Part shown: one piece after another, positions 34,080-43,587 of the stretch
How positions within the stretch are numbered: position 1 is the stretch's first letter
Layout of the letters: the number at the start of each line of letters is the position of its first letter
Source: Micromonospora cremea
GTDB taxonomy: Bacteria; Actinomycetota; Actinomycetes; Mycobacteriales; Micromonosporaceae
Assembly: GCF_900143515.1 (NCBI RefSeq)
Contig: NZ_FSQT01000002.1
Span: 4,155,501-4,219,500 of the forward strand
Direction of reading: 5' to 3'
Length of the DNA stretch: 64,000 nt
Program-made: the position numbers and the translations under genes
The notes under the pieces: generated by a model
Database searches by the model: none
What the model saw: the letters and a program-made list of their open reading frames with translations, nothing else
Told to the model about the DNA's origin: nothing

Positions 34080-35255
34080 ATGAGAGCCGTCGTCTACGCG
34101 GACGTCCGGACCGTCGCGGTGCGGGAGGTGCCGGACGCGACGCTGGAGGCGGAGACCGACGCGCTCGTGCGGATCACCTCCACCGCCCTGTGCGGCACCG
34201 ACCTGCACATGTACGACGGGCGGACCGGAGCCGAACCCGGCCTGGTGTTCGGCCACGAACCGCTGGGCGTGGTCGAGCAGGTGGGCAGCGCCGTGCAGAC
34301 GGTCCGTCCCGGCACCCGCGTGGTGATCCCCACACACCTGTTCTGCGGAACCTGCGTGATGTGTGCCCGGGGGCTCTCGGCGGCCTGCCTGCGCGCCCGC
34401 GCCGAGGGGCCGGGCGCCGCGTACGGCTACGCCGGGATGGGCCCGTACCGGGGCGCCCAGGCCGACCTGCTGCGCGTGCCGTGGGCCGACGCGAACTGCG
34501 TACCCGTGCCAGGGGAGCCGGGTGACGGGTACGAGGACGACTTCGTGCTGCTCGCCGACGCGTTCGTCACCGGGTGGCACGCCGCCGCGACCCTCGCGGG
34601 GGTCGAGCCCGGCGACACGGTGGCCGTGTTCGGCGCCGGCACCATCGGCCTGCTCACCGCCTACTCGGCGCTGATCCGGGGTGCCAGGGTGGTGTACTGC
34701 GTGGACGGTGTGGACGCCCGGCTGGACAAGGCCGGTGAGATCGGCGCGGTGCCGGTCGACTTTCGCCGGGGCGACCCGGTCGAGCAGATCCGCGCGGACC
34801 GGGCCCGGACGGGGCTGCCGCTGGGCGAGGAGAAGCTGGGCGGGATCGACAAGGTGGTCGACGCGGTCGGGTTCCAGGCCCGCGACCGCGAACGCCCCGA
34901 GCAGGAGCGCCCCGACCAGGTCATCGCGGACGCGGCCCGGCTGGTCAACCCGGCCGGAGCGATCGCGGTCGCCGGCGTGTACCCGGAGAAGGACCTGCAT
35001 CCGCGCCCCGGCGCGAGTGCCAGCGAGGAACTGGTCGCACCGTGGGGGACGCTGTTCAGCAAGGGTGTCTCGGTCCGGTTCGGCCGTACCCACGACCGCC
35101 GCTACACCGTGCTGCTGCGAGACCTGGTCGTCTCCGGCCGGGCCCGGCCCAGCGTGATCGTCACCCACCACGGCACCCTCGCCGACGCGCCCGAGCTGTA
35201 CCGCAGCTTCGACCGCCGGGAGAACGGGGTGATCAAGGCGGTGCTGCGTCCCTGA
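34080..35255 (+). CDS. Zinc-dependent alcohol dehydrogenase (formaldehyde dehydrogenase-like)
   Basis: Medium-chain dehydrogenase of 391 residues. The catalytic zinc ligands are in STALCGTDLHMYDG and GLVFGHEPLGVVEQVG. The structural zinc loop (HLFCGTCVMCARGLSAACLRA) has four Cys with slightly altered spacing. The NAD fold has VAVFGAGTIGLLTAYSALIRGA. An insertion (RARTGLPLGEEKLGGIDKVVDAVGFQ...) and ASEELVAPWGTLFSKGVSVRFGRTHD are typical of the glutathione-independent formaldehyde dehydrogenase branch. GTGGGGAG lies 6 nt before ATG. It follows the SDR/tautomerase pair by 140 bp and may share their control. Confidence 0.9.
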   Translation: MRAVVYADVRTVAVREVPDATLEAETDALVRITSTALCGTDLHMYDGRTGAEPGLVFGHEPLGVVEQVGSAVQTVRPGTRVVIPTHLFCGTCVMCARGLSAACLRARAEGPGAAYGYAGMGPYRGAQADLLRVPWADANCVPVPGEPGDGYEDDFVLLADAFVTGWHAAATLAGVEPGDTVAVFGAGTIGLLTAYSALIRGARVVYCVDGVDARLDKAGEIGAVPVDFRRGDPVEQIRADRARTGLPLGEEKLGGIDKVVDAVGFQARDRERPEQERPDQVIADAARLVNPAGAIAVAGVYPEKDLHPRPGASASEELVAPWGTLFSKGVSVRFGRTHDRRYTVLLRDLVVSGRARPSVIVTHHGTLADAPELYRSFDRRENGVIKAVLRP

Positions 35256-35285
35256 GCGCCGGCCCGCTCCGGCCTGCCGGCCGCG

Positions 35286-35708
35286 TCAGAGGTTGAGTGG
35301 TGCCGGGTCGGTGGCCAACTCCCGGAACCGTCCGCGCGGGTCGGGCACCAGCCGCCGGGCCGACAGATCCAGCAGTCCGCCCACCCCGGTCAGCCGCGCC
35401 ACCGGGGTCCCGTCCGGGAGGGTGTAGTCCTGTTCGATGTGGAAGGCCCGGCCCTCGCCCCAGCGGAACTCGCAGGAGACGTCCACCTCGTCACCGCCGC
35501 GCAGCTCCCGCAGGTACTTGAGGGTCACCTCCATGGCGACCGGTCCCACACCGGCGGCGAGAAGCCGGTCCTGCGCGATGCCGGCCGCGCGCAGGCACTC
35601 CCACCGGGCGTGCTCGCCGTACTGGAGGTAGACGGCCTGGTTCAGGTGGCCCTGGGTGTCCAGCTCGTAGCCACGAACGGTGATGCGTACCCGGAACGGA
35701 TCTCCCAT
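35286..35708 (-). CDS. Hotdog-fold acyl-CoA thioesterase (4HBT/YbgC-like)
   Basis: Single-hotdog thioesterase of 140 residues. VRGYELDTQGHLNQAVYLQYGEHARWECLRAAG holds the D-x-x-G-H-x-N catalytic loop and following helix of the 4-hydroxybenzoyl-CoA thioesterase group. MEVTLKYLRELRGGDEVDVSCEFRW and FHIEQDYTLPDGTPVARLTGVGGLLDL are the usual sheet strands. It hydrolyses acyl-CoA in the cytoplasm; the substrate is not clear. The start has no ribosome site but follows TACCCT by 7 nt, so it is probably leaderless. It converges with the alcohol dehydrogenase gene. Confidence 0.9.
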   Translation of the reverse strand: MGDPFRVRITVRGYELDTQGHLNQAVYLQYGEHARWECLRAAGIAQDRLLAAGVGPVAMEVTLKYLRELRGGDEVDVSCEFRWGEGRAFHIEQDYTLPDGTPVARLTGVGGLLDLSARRLVPDPRGRFRELATDPAPLNL

Positions 35709-35715
35709 GGGCCCG

Positions 35716-35721
35716 AGGGTA
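35716..35721 (-). promoter_or_regulatory. Leaderless -10 (TACCCT) of the thioesterase gene
   Basis: TACCCT on the minus strand, 7 nt before the ATG at 35708. About 65 bp away on the plus strand, TAGGAT (35785-35790) is the likely -10 for the M50 gene transcript. Confidence 0.45.
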
Positions 35722-35881
35722 GCGGGGCGCCAGGGCCAGGTCGGCACGCGTGGCGTCGATGGGCCACATCCACGCCGACGAGTCCCTAGGATGGCCGCAG
35801 AGCCATCCGCGCCAGCCCTGGGCCTGACCGACGACCGGGCCGGTGCGACAGTGCGGAGCGACGGGAGGCGGGCGCCGGGAC

Positions 35882-37159
35882 ATGACGTACGTGCTGGGTG
35901 TGGTGCTCTTCGCCATCGGCATCCTGATCTCCGTCGCCCTGCACGAGGCCGGGCACATGGGCACCGCCCAGATGTTCGGCATGAAGGTGACCCGGTTCTT
36001 CATCGGCTTCGGCCCGACGCTGTGGTCGTTCGGCGGCGGGAGACGGAGTACGGCATCAAGGCCATTCCGGCCGGCGCCTTCGTCAAGATCGTCGGGATGA
36101 CCCAGCAGGACGACGATGTCGACCCGAAGGACGAGCCACGGGCGATGTGGCGGTATCCGGTGTGGAAGCGCACCGTCGTGATGTCCGCCGGTTCGATGAC
36201 GCACTTCGCCCTCGGTGTGCTGATCCTCTGGGGCCTCTTCGCGTTCGTGCCCGTGCAGGACGTGGCGAAGTTGCAGTCCGAGCCGGTCCGGGTCGGGTCC
36301 ACCTCGCCGTGCGTGCAGGCGAGGTGGAGCGTCGACCCGGCCACGAAGCGCGAGCGGGAGTGCCGGCCCGGGGTGGACCCGCCCAGCGCCGCGGCCCAGC
36401 TCGGGCTGCGGCGCGGGGACGTCATCACCGCGATCGAGGGCCGACCGCTGCGCGGTTGGGACGCCATGTCGGCAGCGGTACGGGCGGCCGGCGGCCGACA
36501 GGTCGAGGTGGCCTTCGTCCGGGACGGGCAGCCCCGGACGGCGGCGGTCACCCCTGCCGCTGGCCGAACGGGTCCGGCTCGACGTGGTTCGCGATCCGAC
36601 CCGGACCATCGAGGACATCACCCCGGCCGACCTTGAGCAGGTGGGCGTCCTCGGGGTCACCCCGATCGTCCCGACCAGCACCGCCGGCCCGGTCGCCGCG
36701 GTGGGCCGGGCGGCCGACCAGACCGGCCTGATGTTCTCCAACACCCTGCACGCACTGCAGCGGGTGCCGGAGAAGATCCCCGCGCTCTGGGCGGCCGTGA
36801 CCGGCGGGGAACGGGACGCGGAGACGCCGATCAGCGTGGTGGGTGCCAGCCGGATCGGCGGGGAGCTGTCCGATCGGGGCGAGTGGCCCACGTTCCTTCT
36901 GCTGCTGGCCGCCTTGAACTTCTTCGTCGGGTTGTTCAACCTGCTGCCGCTGCTGCCCGTGGACGGCGGGCACATCGCGATCGCCTGGTTTGAGCGGGCC
37001 CGGTCGCTGCTCTACGCCCGGCTGGGGCGGCCGGACCCGGGTCGGGTCGACTACCTCAAGCTCATGCCGCTGACGTACGCGGTGATCCTGATCTTCGCGG
37101 GGTTCACCCTGCTGACGCTGGTGGCCGACATCATCAATCCGATCACGTTGCCCGACTGA
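35882..37159 (+). pseudogene. M50 site-2 protease (RseP/Rip1-like), two frameshifts
   Basis: Intramembrane zinc metalloprotease whose coding frame is interrupted twice. The start gives [25 protein letters not shown] (HExxH active site) to GFGPTLWSF. Near 36030 one base is missing (TTCGGCGG where TTCCGGCGG would read on), and the protein continues one frame earlier through [20 protein letters not shown] and a PDZ domain (LGLRRGDVITAIEGRPL). Near 36550 an extra C in ACCCCTG returns the frame for LPLAERVRLDVV to LLPLLPVDGGHIAIAWF (the third metal ligand Asp) and the last helices. All key motifs survive, so either the gene is recently dead or the assembly has two indels. Rip1-type genes usually sit by dxr/ispG; this one does not. 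Confidence 0.8.
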
Positions 37160-37165
37160 GCGAGG

Positions 37166-37567
37166 TCAGGCGCGGCTCATCCGCCAGGCGCTCGTCACGC
37201 ACACGGCCGCGGGCAGCAGCCCGACCAGCCAGGCCCACTCCTGGCCCCACAGAAGGTAGTAGGCGACCAGGGCGGCGACCAGTGCCACGCCGTAGGCGTT
37301 GAGGGTGGCGGCAGCCGCCCGTGCCGGCTCGGCCCCATCACGCCGGCGCACGGCCGAACTCAGCCACACCAGGGCGCCGACGAAGAAGATGACGCTGAAG
37401 CCGAGGACGGTCTGTGCCGCCGACGGCAGCCGGCCCGCGCCGGCGAAGATGGCGACCGTCAGCACCGCCAGGGCCAGGATGCCGGCGATGTACCGCGTCC
37501 GGGGGGAGTCGAGTGATTCACCGTCTGTGTCGGGCCGTGCGGTCACGCTCCGGATTCTAACGGACAC
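37166..37567 (-). CDS. Small four-helix membrane protein (unknown)
   Basis: Not recognised. 133 residues with a hydrophilic N-terminus (about 25) and four predicted helices: RYIAGILALAVLTVAIFAGA, TVLGFSVIFFVGALVWLSSAV, LNAYGVALVAALVAYYLL and WLVGLLPAAVCVTSAWR. A basic loop (RRRDGAEPARAA) separates helices 2 and 3. There are no catalytic-looking residues. It ends 6 bp from the stop of the convergent protease gene, and no terminator is visible between them. Upstream, TAGAAT-like sequence (reverse of ATTCTA, 37554-37559) 3-8 nt before the ATG region could be a leaderless -10. Confidence 0.7.
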   Translation of the reverse strand: MSVRIRSVTARPDTDGESLDSPRTRYIAGILALAVLTVAIFAGAGRLPSAAQTVLGFSVIFFVGALVWLSSAVRRRDGAEPARAAAATLNAYGVALVAALVAYYLLWGQEWAWLVGLLPAAVCVTSAWRMSRA

Positions 37568-38038
37568 GGAGGTGCGTCCGGGACCCCCGGAACTGTCGCC
37601 TGCCGGCCGGTCGGGAACTGGTCATGGTGTCCCGAGTGGCGCCGTCAGAGGTGTTGATCACATCGCGTCTCCGATCCACCGCATCGCCGCTAGGCGGGGC
37701 GTTGGAAGGTCTGCCTGATCAAGGACGTTCGATGGCGGCGAGCGCCCGTTGCGGTGCTCCACGATCCCTCAAGAATCGGGTCGTGCCTGCTGGCGGCCCT
37801 GCGGGCAGTGGCCGAGGTCGATCATGGCCTGGTCACCGGTTGGACGGGGTGCGGCGAGCGGCGGCGGGATCGCGGGTGGGGCGCTGGCGGCTGCTGTGAC
37901 GTGTGAACACTGCACGACGTCGATATTGCCGGATTGTTACTTTTTCAACAGTCCCTCGCCTTGCGGATGACCCTCCCACCGCAATACGTTGCCGTCAACA
38001 ACAAAACCAAGTGAAGGTCAAACCTTCCGGAGGCACCG
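37568..38038. other. Long leader/promoter region of the second sugar ABC operon
   Basis: About 470 nt without a gene I can support. The first 320 nt look like ordinary G+C-rich spacer. From 37895 on the sequence becomes A/T-rich (GTGTGAACAC, a small palindrome at 37901-37910; TTGTTACTTTTTCAACA; GTTGCCGTCAACAACAAAA), where the promoter and a ROK-type operator (TTG/CAA half-sites) are likely. I cannot place a confident -35/-10 pair. Confidence 0.45.
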
Positions 38039-38068
38039 ATGACGTTGGCGAGGTGGTACGAGCGATGA
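38039..38068 (+). CDS. 9-codon leader peptide coupled to mmsA
   Basis: ATG at 38039 opens MTLARWYER and stops at TGA 38066-38068, which overlaps the mmsA start as ATGA. A strong GGAGG (38029-38033) stands 5 nt before this ATG, while mmsA itself has only GAGG 11 nt upstream. The best ribosome site of the operon therefore belongs to the mini-ORF, and mmsA would be translated by termination-reinitiation. Whether the peptide is made for itself is unknown. The alternative is an mmsA start at an in-frame upstream codon such as GTG 38053, with no good ribosome site. Confidence 0.5.
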   Translation: MTLARWYER

Positions 38069-39612
38069 GCAACGTGCCCATCCTCCTTGAGATGCGTTCC
38101 ATCACCAAGGAGTTTCCCGGAGTCAAGGCCCTCTCCGACGTCAACCTGGTGGTTCGCGCCGGCGAGATCCATGCCATCGCGGGTGAGAACGGTGCGGGCA
38201 AGTCGACCCTGATGAAGGTCCTCAGCGGGGTCTACCCGTACGGCACCTACGACGGCCAGATCGTCTATCAGGGCGCGGAGGCCCGGTTCTCCGACATCCG
38301 CGCCAGCGAGAACGCCGGGATCGTGATCATCCACCAGGAACTCGCGCTCATCCCGCACATGTCGATCACCGAGAACATCTTCCTCGGCAACGAACCGCGC
38401 AAGCGGGGCGCGATCGACTGGACGGCCGCGAACCGGATGGCGCTGGACCTGATGGCCCGGGTCGGTCTCGAGGAAGACCCGGACACCCTGATCAAGGACA
38501 TCGGGGTCGGCAAGCAGCAGCTGGTGGAGATCGCCAAGGCGTTCGCCAAGGACGTCAAGCTGCTCATCCTGGACGAGCCGACCGCGGCGCTGAACGAGGC
38601 CGACTCCCGGCACCTGCTGGACCTGCTGCGCGGGTTCCGGTCCAGGGGCATCACCTCGATCATGATTTCGCACAAGCTCAACGAGATCGCGGCGATCGCC
38701 AACCAGATCACGATCCTGCGCGACGGCCGGACGGTGGAGACCCTCGAGGTCACCGAGGACGGCATCGACGAGGACCGGATCGTGCGGGGCATGGTCGGCC
38801 GCGAGCTGAGCAGCCGGTTCCCGGACCACACGCCGAAGATCGGTGAAGTCTTCTTCGAGGTCCGCGACTGGAACGTCCGGCACCCGATCTCCGCCGAGCG
38901 CCAGGTCTGCAAGAACGAGAGCTTCGTGGTGCGCCGCGGCGAGATCGTCGGTTTCGCCGGCCTGATGGGCGCGGGTCGTACCGAGTTGGCGATGAGCGTC
39001 TTCGGTCGCTCCTACGGCGTGTACGAGTCGGGCACGATCATCAAGGACGGCAAGGAGATCGTGCTCAAGTCGGTGGCGGATGCGATCGCCAACGGGCTCG
39101 CGTACGTCAGTGAGGACCGCAAGGCGATCGGTCTCAACCTGCTCGACGACATCAAGGCGTCGACGGTGGCCGCCAAGCTGTCCAAGATCTCGCACCACGG
39201 TGTCCTCAACCAGGTGGAGGAGTACAAGGCGGCCGAGGCATACCGCAAGGAGTTGCGGACCAAGGCTCCGACGGTCGACGAGGGCGTCTCGAAGCTCTCC
39301 GGCGGCAACCAGCAGAAGGTGGTGCTGGCGAAGTGGATGTTCACCGACCCGGACCTGCTGATCCTCGACGAGCCGACGCGCGGCATCGACGTGGGTGCCA
39401 AGTACGAGATCTACGGCATCATCCAGCGGCTCGCCGACCAGGGGAAGGGCGTCGTCGTCATCTCCTCGGAACTGCCTGAGCTGATCGGGCTCTGCGACCG
39501 CATCTACACCGTGTTCGAAGGCGCCATCACGGGCGAGATCGCCCGCAAGGATGCGGACCCGGAGACCCTCATGAAGCAGATGACCTCTACGAAGAAGATG
39601 TTGACACGATGA
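38065..39612 (+). CDS. mmsA: Monosaccharide ABC transporter ATP-binding protein MmsA, second locus
   Basis: Double-NBD sugar ATPase of 515 residues, closely related to the one at 2741-4279. First domain: [16 protein letters not shown], Walker [25 protein letters not shown] and [15 protein letters not shown]. Second domain: [38 protein letters not shown] and [15 protein letters not shown]. It works with the permease it overlaps by ATGA and with the ChvE-like protein encoded after it. The start is set by the ATGA junction with the 9-codon leader ORF. The operon order differs from the first locus, where the binding protein gene comes first. Confidence 0.94.
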   Translation: MSNVPILLEMRSITKEFPGVKALSDVNLVVRAGEIHAIAGENGAGKSTLMKVLSGVYPYGTYDGQIVYQGAEARFSDIRASENAGIVIIHQELALIPHMSITENIFLGNEPRKRGAIDWTAANRMALDLMARVGLEEDPDTLIKDIGVGKQQLVEIAKAFAKDVKLLILDEPTAALNEADSRHLLDLLRGFRSRGITSIMISHKLNEIAAIANQITILRDGRTVETLEVTEDGIDEDRIVRGMVGRELSSRFPDHTPKIGEVFFEVRDWNVRHPISAERQVCKNESFVVRRGEIVGFAGLMGAGRTELAMSVFGRSYGVYESGTIIKDGKEIVLKSVADAIANGLAYVSEDRKAIGLNLLDDIKASTVAAKLSKISHHGVLNQVEEYKAAEAYRKELRTKAPTVDEGVSKLSGGNQQKVVLAKWMFTDPDLLILDEPTRGIDVGAKYEIYGIIQRLADQGKGVVVISSELPELIGLCDRIYTVFEGAITGEIARKDADPETLMKQMTSTKKMLTR

Positions 39613-40907
39613 GCCGATTGAAGGACCTTCAGAAGAACCTGTTTGGAGGCACCACCTCCAACGCCCGTCAGTTCGGCATGATCTTCACGTTGGTGGCGAT
39701 CGTCCTGCTGTTCCAGATCCTGACCGACGGGCTGACCCTGCGATCGGACAACCTGATCGCACTCTTCCAGCAGAACTCGTACATCCTCATCCTGGCCATC
39801 GGCATGCTGATGGTGATCGTCGCCGGGCACATCGACCTGTCGGTCGGCTCGGTCGCGGCGATCGCCGGCATCCTGGTCGCGAAGTCGATGACCGAGTGGA
39901 ACCTGCCCTGGCCCGTCGCCATCCTCTTCGGCCTCGCGATCGGTGCCATCATCGGCGCCTGGCAGGGCTTCTGGGTGGCCTACATCGGGGTACCGGCGTT
40001 CATCGTCACCCTGGCCGGCATGCTGCTCTTCCGCGGCGGCAACCAGTTCATCGGTAACGCCAACACCATCCCGGTGCCCGAGGGCTTCCGGGAGATCGGC
40101 TCGGGGTTCCTGCCCGAGTTCGGGCCGAACACCGGCTACAACAACGCCACGCTGCTGCTCGGCCTGGCTGCGGCGGTGGCCCTGGTGTGGCGGGAGCTGC
40201 GGCTGCGCCAGACCCGCCGGGCGATGGACGCGGACCCCGCGCCGATGTGGATCTCGATCCTGCGCATGGCCGTCATGGTCGGCGTGATCGCCTTCGCCGC
40301 GCTGCGCTTCGCCAGTGGTCGCGTCGGCACCAGTTTCCCGATCTCCGGCATCATCCTGGTGGCGCTGGTCATCGCCTACTCCTTCTACACCCGCAACACG
40401 GCCGGCGGCCGGCACATCTACGCGGTGGGCGGCAACGCCCGGGCCGCGGAGCTGTCCGGTGTGAAGCTCAAGCGGGTCAACTTCTTCGTCATGATGAACA
40501 TGTCCGTCCTGGCCGCCCTGGCCGGCATGATCTTCGTGGCCCGCTCGGCGGCCTCCGGACCGCAGGACGGTAACGGCTGGGAACTGGACGCGATCGCCGC
40601 TGTCTTCATCGGTGGCGCGGCCGTCTCCGGCGGTATCGGAACCATCAGCGGCTCCATCGTTGGTGGTCTCGTCATGGCCGTGCTCAACAACGGCCTGCAA
40701 CTGATGGGCGTCGGCACCGACCGCGTCCAGATCATCAAGGGCCTGGTCCTGCTGCTGGCCGTCGCGATCGACGTCTACAACAAGAGCCAGGGGCGCTTCT
40801 CCATCATCGGAAGTCTGATGCGACCGTTCCGTCGCGAGGACGCCGCCCCACCCGCCTCACCGCCGGACGCGGAGCGCGAGCCCGCCAAGGCTGCGGTGTC
40901 CGGCTGA
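39609..40907 (+). CDS. mmsB: Monosaccharide ABC transporter permease MmsB, second locus
   Basis: 432-residue BPD_transp_2 permease. After about 25 hydrophilic residues the helices begin ([21 protein letters not shown]). Family landmarks: [69 protein letters not shown] and [18 protein letters not shown]. The C-terminal tail of about 35 residues is hydrophilic and proline-rich ([15 protein letters not shown]), longer than in the first paralogue. Starts within the mmsA stop (ATGA). Confidence 0.94.
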   Translation: MSRLKDLQKNLFGGTTSNARQFGMIFTLVAIVLLFQILTDGLTLRSDNLIALFQQNSYILILAIGMLMVIVAGHIDLSVGSVAAIAGILVAKSMTEWNLPWPVAILFGLAIGAIIGAWQGFWVAYIGVPAFIVTLAGMLLFRGGNQFIGNANTIPVPEGFREIGSGFLPEFGPNTGYNNATLLLGLAAAVALVWRELRLRQTRRAMDADPAPMWISILRMAVMVGVIAFAALRFASGRVGTSFPISGIILVALVIAYSFYTRNTAGGRHIYAVGGNARAAELSGVKLKRVNFFVMMNMSVLAALAGMIFVARSAASGPQDGNGWELDAIAAVFIGGAAVSGGIGTISGSIVGGLVMAVLNNGLQLMGVGTDRVQIIKGLVLLLAVAIDVYNKSQGRFSIIGSLMRPFRREDAAPPASPPDAEREPAKAAVSG

Positions 40908-40958
40908 CGGTCACCGACCTCTCCACCCGTCTCAATTATCAGAAAGGCAAGTCCTCCC

Positions 40959-42062
40959 ATGCGTAAATTCTTCGGCACGTCGGTGGTCGCCATCAGCGCC
41001 GCCGCCATGCTGGCTCTCGCCGGCTGCGGCTCCGGCCGTGACGGCGAGTCCGGCGGCTCCAGCGGAGACGCCAAGGGCTTCGCGGCCAACTCGCTGATCG
41101 GTGTCGCCCTGCCGGCCAAGACCTCGGAGAACTGGGTCCTCGCCGGTGACCTCTTCACCAACGGTCTCAAGGAGGCCGGTTTCCAGGCTGACGTGCAGTA
41201 CGCGGGCGCGTCGACCACGGTGGCCGACCAGCAGGCCCAGATCACCGCCATGACCACCAAGGGTGCCAAGGTCATCGTCATCGGCGCGACCGACGCCGCG
41301 CAGCTCTCGACCCAGGTCGCGGCGGCCCACGCGGCCGGCGCGAAGGTCATCGCGTACGACCGGCTCATCACCAACACGCCGGACCTCGACTACTACGTCG
41401 CGTTCGACAACTTCAAGGTCGGCGAGCTCCAGGGCCAGGCCCTGCTCGAGGGCATGAAGGCCAAGAAGCCGAACGGCCCGTACAACATCGAGCTGTTCTC
41501 CGGCTCGCCGGACGACAACAACGCCGGTGTCTTCTTCAACGGCGCGATGAGCGTGCTCAAGCCGGAGATCGACAAGGGCAACGTGGTCGTCGCCTCGAAG
41601 CAGACCGACGTCAAGCAGACCGCCATCCAGGGCTGGAAGGCCGAGGGTGCGCAGGCCCGCATGGACCAGCTGCTGACCTCGACCTACGGCAACAAGGAGC
41701 TGGACGGCGTCCTCTCCCCGAACGACACCCTGGCCCGCGCGATCATCACCTCGATCAAGGGTGCTGGCAAGCAGGTCCCGGTCGTCACCGGTCAGGACTC
41801 CGAGGTTGAGTCGGTCAAGTCGATCGTCGCTGGCGAGCAGTACATGACGATCAACAAGGACACGCGGAACCTGGTCAAGGAGACCATCAACATGGTCAAG
41901 TCCCTCCAGGCCGGTAACACCCCGCAGGTGAACGACACCAAGTCCTACAACAACGGCAGCAAGGTCGTCGACACGTACCTGCTCCCGCCGGTCGCCGTCA
42001 CCAAGGCGAACGCGGCTGAGGCGTACGCCAACGACCCGAAGCTCGCGCCGCTCACCAAGTAA
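40959..42062 (+). CDS. chvE: ChvE-like substrate-binding lipoprotein, second locus
   Basis: Extracytoplasmic sugar-binding lipoprotein of 367 residues. Signal peptide with lipobox LAGC (VVAISAAAMLALAGCGSG). The mature part matches ChvE: IGVALPAKTSENWVLAG, DVQYAGASTTVADQQAQITAM, VIGATDAAQLSTQ, VIAYDRLITNTPDLDYYVAFDN, NIELFSGSPDDNN, LDGVLSPNDTLARAII, VVTGQDSEVESVKSIVAGEQYMTINKDTRNLVK and VNDTKSYNNGSKVVDTYLL. It differs from the first ChvE at ligand-region positions (ALPAKTSENWV against SMPTQTSERWI), so a different sugar preference is likely. A strong hairpin follows, probably protecting its mRNA. Confidence 0.93.
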   Translation: MRKFFGTSVVAISAAAMLALAGCGSGRDGESGGSSGDAKGFAANSLIGVALPAKTSENWVLAGDLFTNGLKEAGFQADVQYAGASTTVADQQAQITAMTTKGAKVIVIGATDAAQLSTQVAAAHAAGAKVIAYDRLITNTPDLDYYVAFDNFKVGELQGQALLEGMKAKKPNGPYNIELFSGSPDDNNAGVFFNGAMSVLKPEIDKGNVVVASKQTDVKQTAIQGWKAEGAQARMDQLLTSTYGNKELDGVLSPNDTLARAIITSIKGAGKQVPVVTGQDSEVESVKSIVAGEQYMTINKDTRNLVKETINMVKSLQAGNTPQVNDTKSYNNGSKVVDTYLLPPVAVTKANAAEAYANDPKLAPLTK

Positions 42063-42087
42063 GCACCACACGGTAGGCAGCAACGCC

Positions 42088-42124
42088 GATGGGTCCCGGA
42101 ATCTCCTCTTCCGGGGCCCATCGT
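42088..42124 (+). terminator. Hairpin terminator after chvE (second locus)
   Basis: 14-bp stem CGATGGGTCCCGGA/TCCGGGGCCCATCG with one T-G wobble and a 9-nt loop, 25 nt after the stop. No U-run follows, as is common in actinobacteria. The ROK gene downstream has its own strong ribosome site. Confidence 0.8.
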
Positions 42125-42177
42125 CGTCCTGGCACCCCCTCGCACCAGCCGGCACCGATCCATAAGGAGGTCTGACC

Positions 42178-43440
42178 GTGGCGACACCAGTCCGGGCCAG
42201 GCCAGCCGGCGTCGGCCGTAACCCCGAGTCCCCGCTGCCCTCCGTTCCCGGCGCCAGCCAGGAGGAGATCCGGCGGCAGAACCTCGGCGCCGTCCTGCGC
42301 TACGTCCACCTGCACGGGCCGACGTCCCGGGCCGAGCTGACCAGCCGACTCGGCCTCAACCGCAGCACCATCGGCGCTCTGGCGGCCGACCTGGTCGCCA
42401 GTGGCCTGGTCACCGAAGAGGCGCCGACCACCGCCCGCCGTGCCGGCCGCCCCTCGCTGGTGGTCAGCCCCCGTTCCGACCGGGTCTACGCGCACGCGCT
42501 GAGCATCGACGCGGACCGACTGCGCGCCGCCCGGGTCGGCCTCGGTGGGCGCATCCTGGACCTGCGCGAGGTCGCCCGTCCCGGTGGCATGACGGCGGTC
42601 GACGCCGTCGGGCCGCTGGCCGACCTCGTCCGCGACATGGAACGCTCCGTAGCCCCCGACGCGCTGCTGGTCGGCGGCGCGGTCGCGGTCACCGACACCA
42701 CCTGCGAGGCGGACGGCACCATCCGGATCGCCGGCGTCGACGAGAGCCTGGGCGTCGCGCTCGAGGCCGAATTCACCGCCGGCCCAGGCTTCGTGGCTGG
42801 CGACCTGGCCGACATCGCCGGCCTGGCCGAGCACATCCGCGGCGTGGCGGCCGGCATCGACGATCTCATCTACCTGCACGGTGACCTCGGCATCAGCGCC
42901 GGCATCATCGTCGATGGCCGGCTGGTGATCGGACACCGGGGCCACAGCGGCAAGGTCGGTCACATGGTGGTCAACCCGAACGGGTTGCTCTGCGGCTGCG
43001 GCTCCCGCGGCTGCTGGGAGACCGAGATCGGCGAGGCCGCGCTGCTGCGGCACGCCGGCCGGGACCCTGGTGACCGTGGAGCGGTGGCCGAGGTGCTGCG
43101 CGCGGCGGCGGACGGCGACCGGACCGCTCGGGAGGCGGTCGAGCAGATCGCCGACTGGCTCGGCTTCGGCGTGGCCAACCTGGTCAACGTGGTCAACCCG
43201 GACGCCGTGGTGTTCGGCGGCTCGCTGCGCGACATCTTCACCGCCGGTGCGGACGCGGTCCGCAGCCGGTTGGGTGCCATGCCGCTGCCGGGCTCCCGTG
43301 AGCACCTACGTCTGGAGGCGGCGGCACTCGGCCGGGACGCCGTCCTGATCGGCGCCGCCGAACTGGCCTTCGACAAGTTGCTGGCCGACCCGCTGAACGT
43401 GGGTGTCGCGGGCCAGTTGGGCGCCGACGACCCGGCCTGA
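42178..43440 (+). CDS. ROK-family transcriptional regulator
   Basis: 420 residues: an N-terminal winged helix (LRYVHLHGPTSRAELTSRLGLNRSTIGALAADLVASGLV, about residues 40-78, broken in quoting) followed by a ROK sugar-kinase-like domain. The zinc motif LLCGCGSRGCWETEIGE is intact near residue 280. ATP-binding glycine loops are partly present (LHGDLGISAGIIVDG, GHSGKVGHMVVNP), as usual for XylR/NagC-type regulators that bind sugars but do not phosphorylate. GTG follows AAGGAGGT. It lies directly after the second ChvE-type operon and probably controls it by sensing the imported sugar. Confidence 0.92.
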   Translation: MATPVRARPAGVGRNPESPLPSVPGASQEEIRRQNLGAVLRYVHLHGPTSRAELTSRLGLNRSTIGALAADLVASGLVTEEAPTTARRAGRPSLVVSPRSDRVYAHALSIDADRLRAARVGLGGRILDLREVARPGGMTAVDAVGPLADLVRDMERSVAPDALLVGGAVAVTDTTCEADGTIRIAGVDESLGVALEAEFTAGPGFVAGDLADIAGLAEHIRGVAAGIDDLIYLHGDLGISAGIIVDGRLVIGHRGHSGKVGHMVVNPNGLLCGCGSRGCWETEIGEAALLRHAGRDPGDRGAVAEVLRAAADGDRTAREAVEQIADWLGFGVANLVNVVNPDAVVFGGSLRDIFTAGADAVRSRLGAMPLPGSREHLRLEAAALGRDAVLIGAAELAFDKLLADPLNVGVAGQLGADDPA

Positions 43441-43529
43441 CCGCGTCTCCGTGCCGACCTCGCCAGTCGGTATCCCTGCCACTGTCGGTCGCTCTGCACC
43501 TGGGGTTGGTCCGTTGAACCGAAGCGTGT

Positions 43530-43542
43530 CGTACGTTGTACG
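43530..43542. promoter_or_regulatory. Palindrome CGTAC-GTT-GTACG upstream of the SNF2 gene
   Basis: Perfect 5-bp arms with a 3-bp centre, 46 bp before the GTG start. TACGCT and CTAGAG just downstream could form a -10. The site does not match the actinobacterial SOS box (TCGAAC-N4-GTTCGA), so the factor is unknown. Confidence 0.35.
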
Positions 43543-43587
43543 CTAGAGGTGTCGGGGTAGCACCGCCTTGACCGGTCAGGAGGCACA

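Noticed and set aside
37568..38038. Small plus-strand frames upstream of mmsA as genes
   Set aside because: They lack ribosome sites and family resemblance, and their codon use is random.
43530..43542. LexA/SOS box before the SNF2 gene
   Set aside because: CGTAC-GTT-GTACG does not fit TCGAAC-N4-GTTCGA in sequence or spacing.
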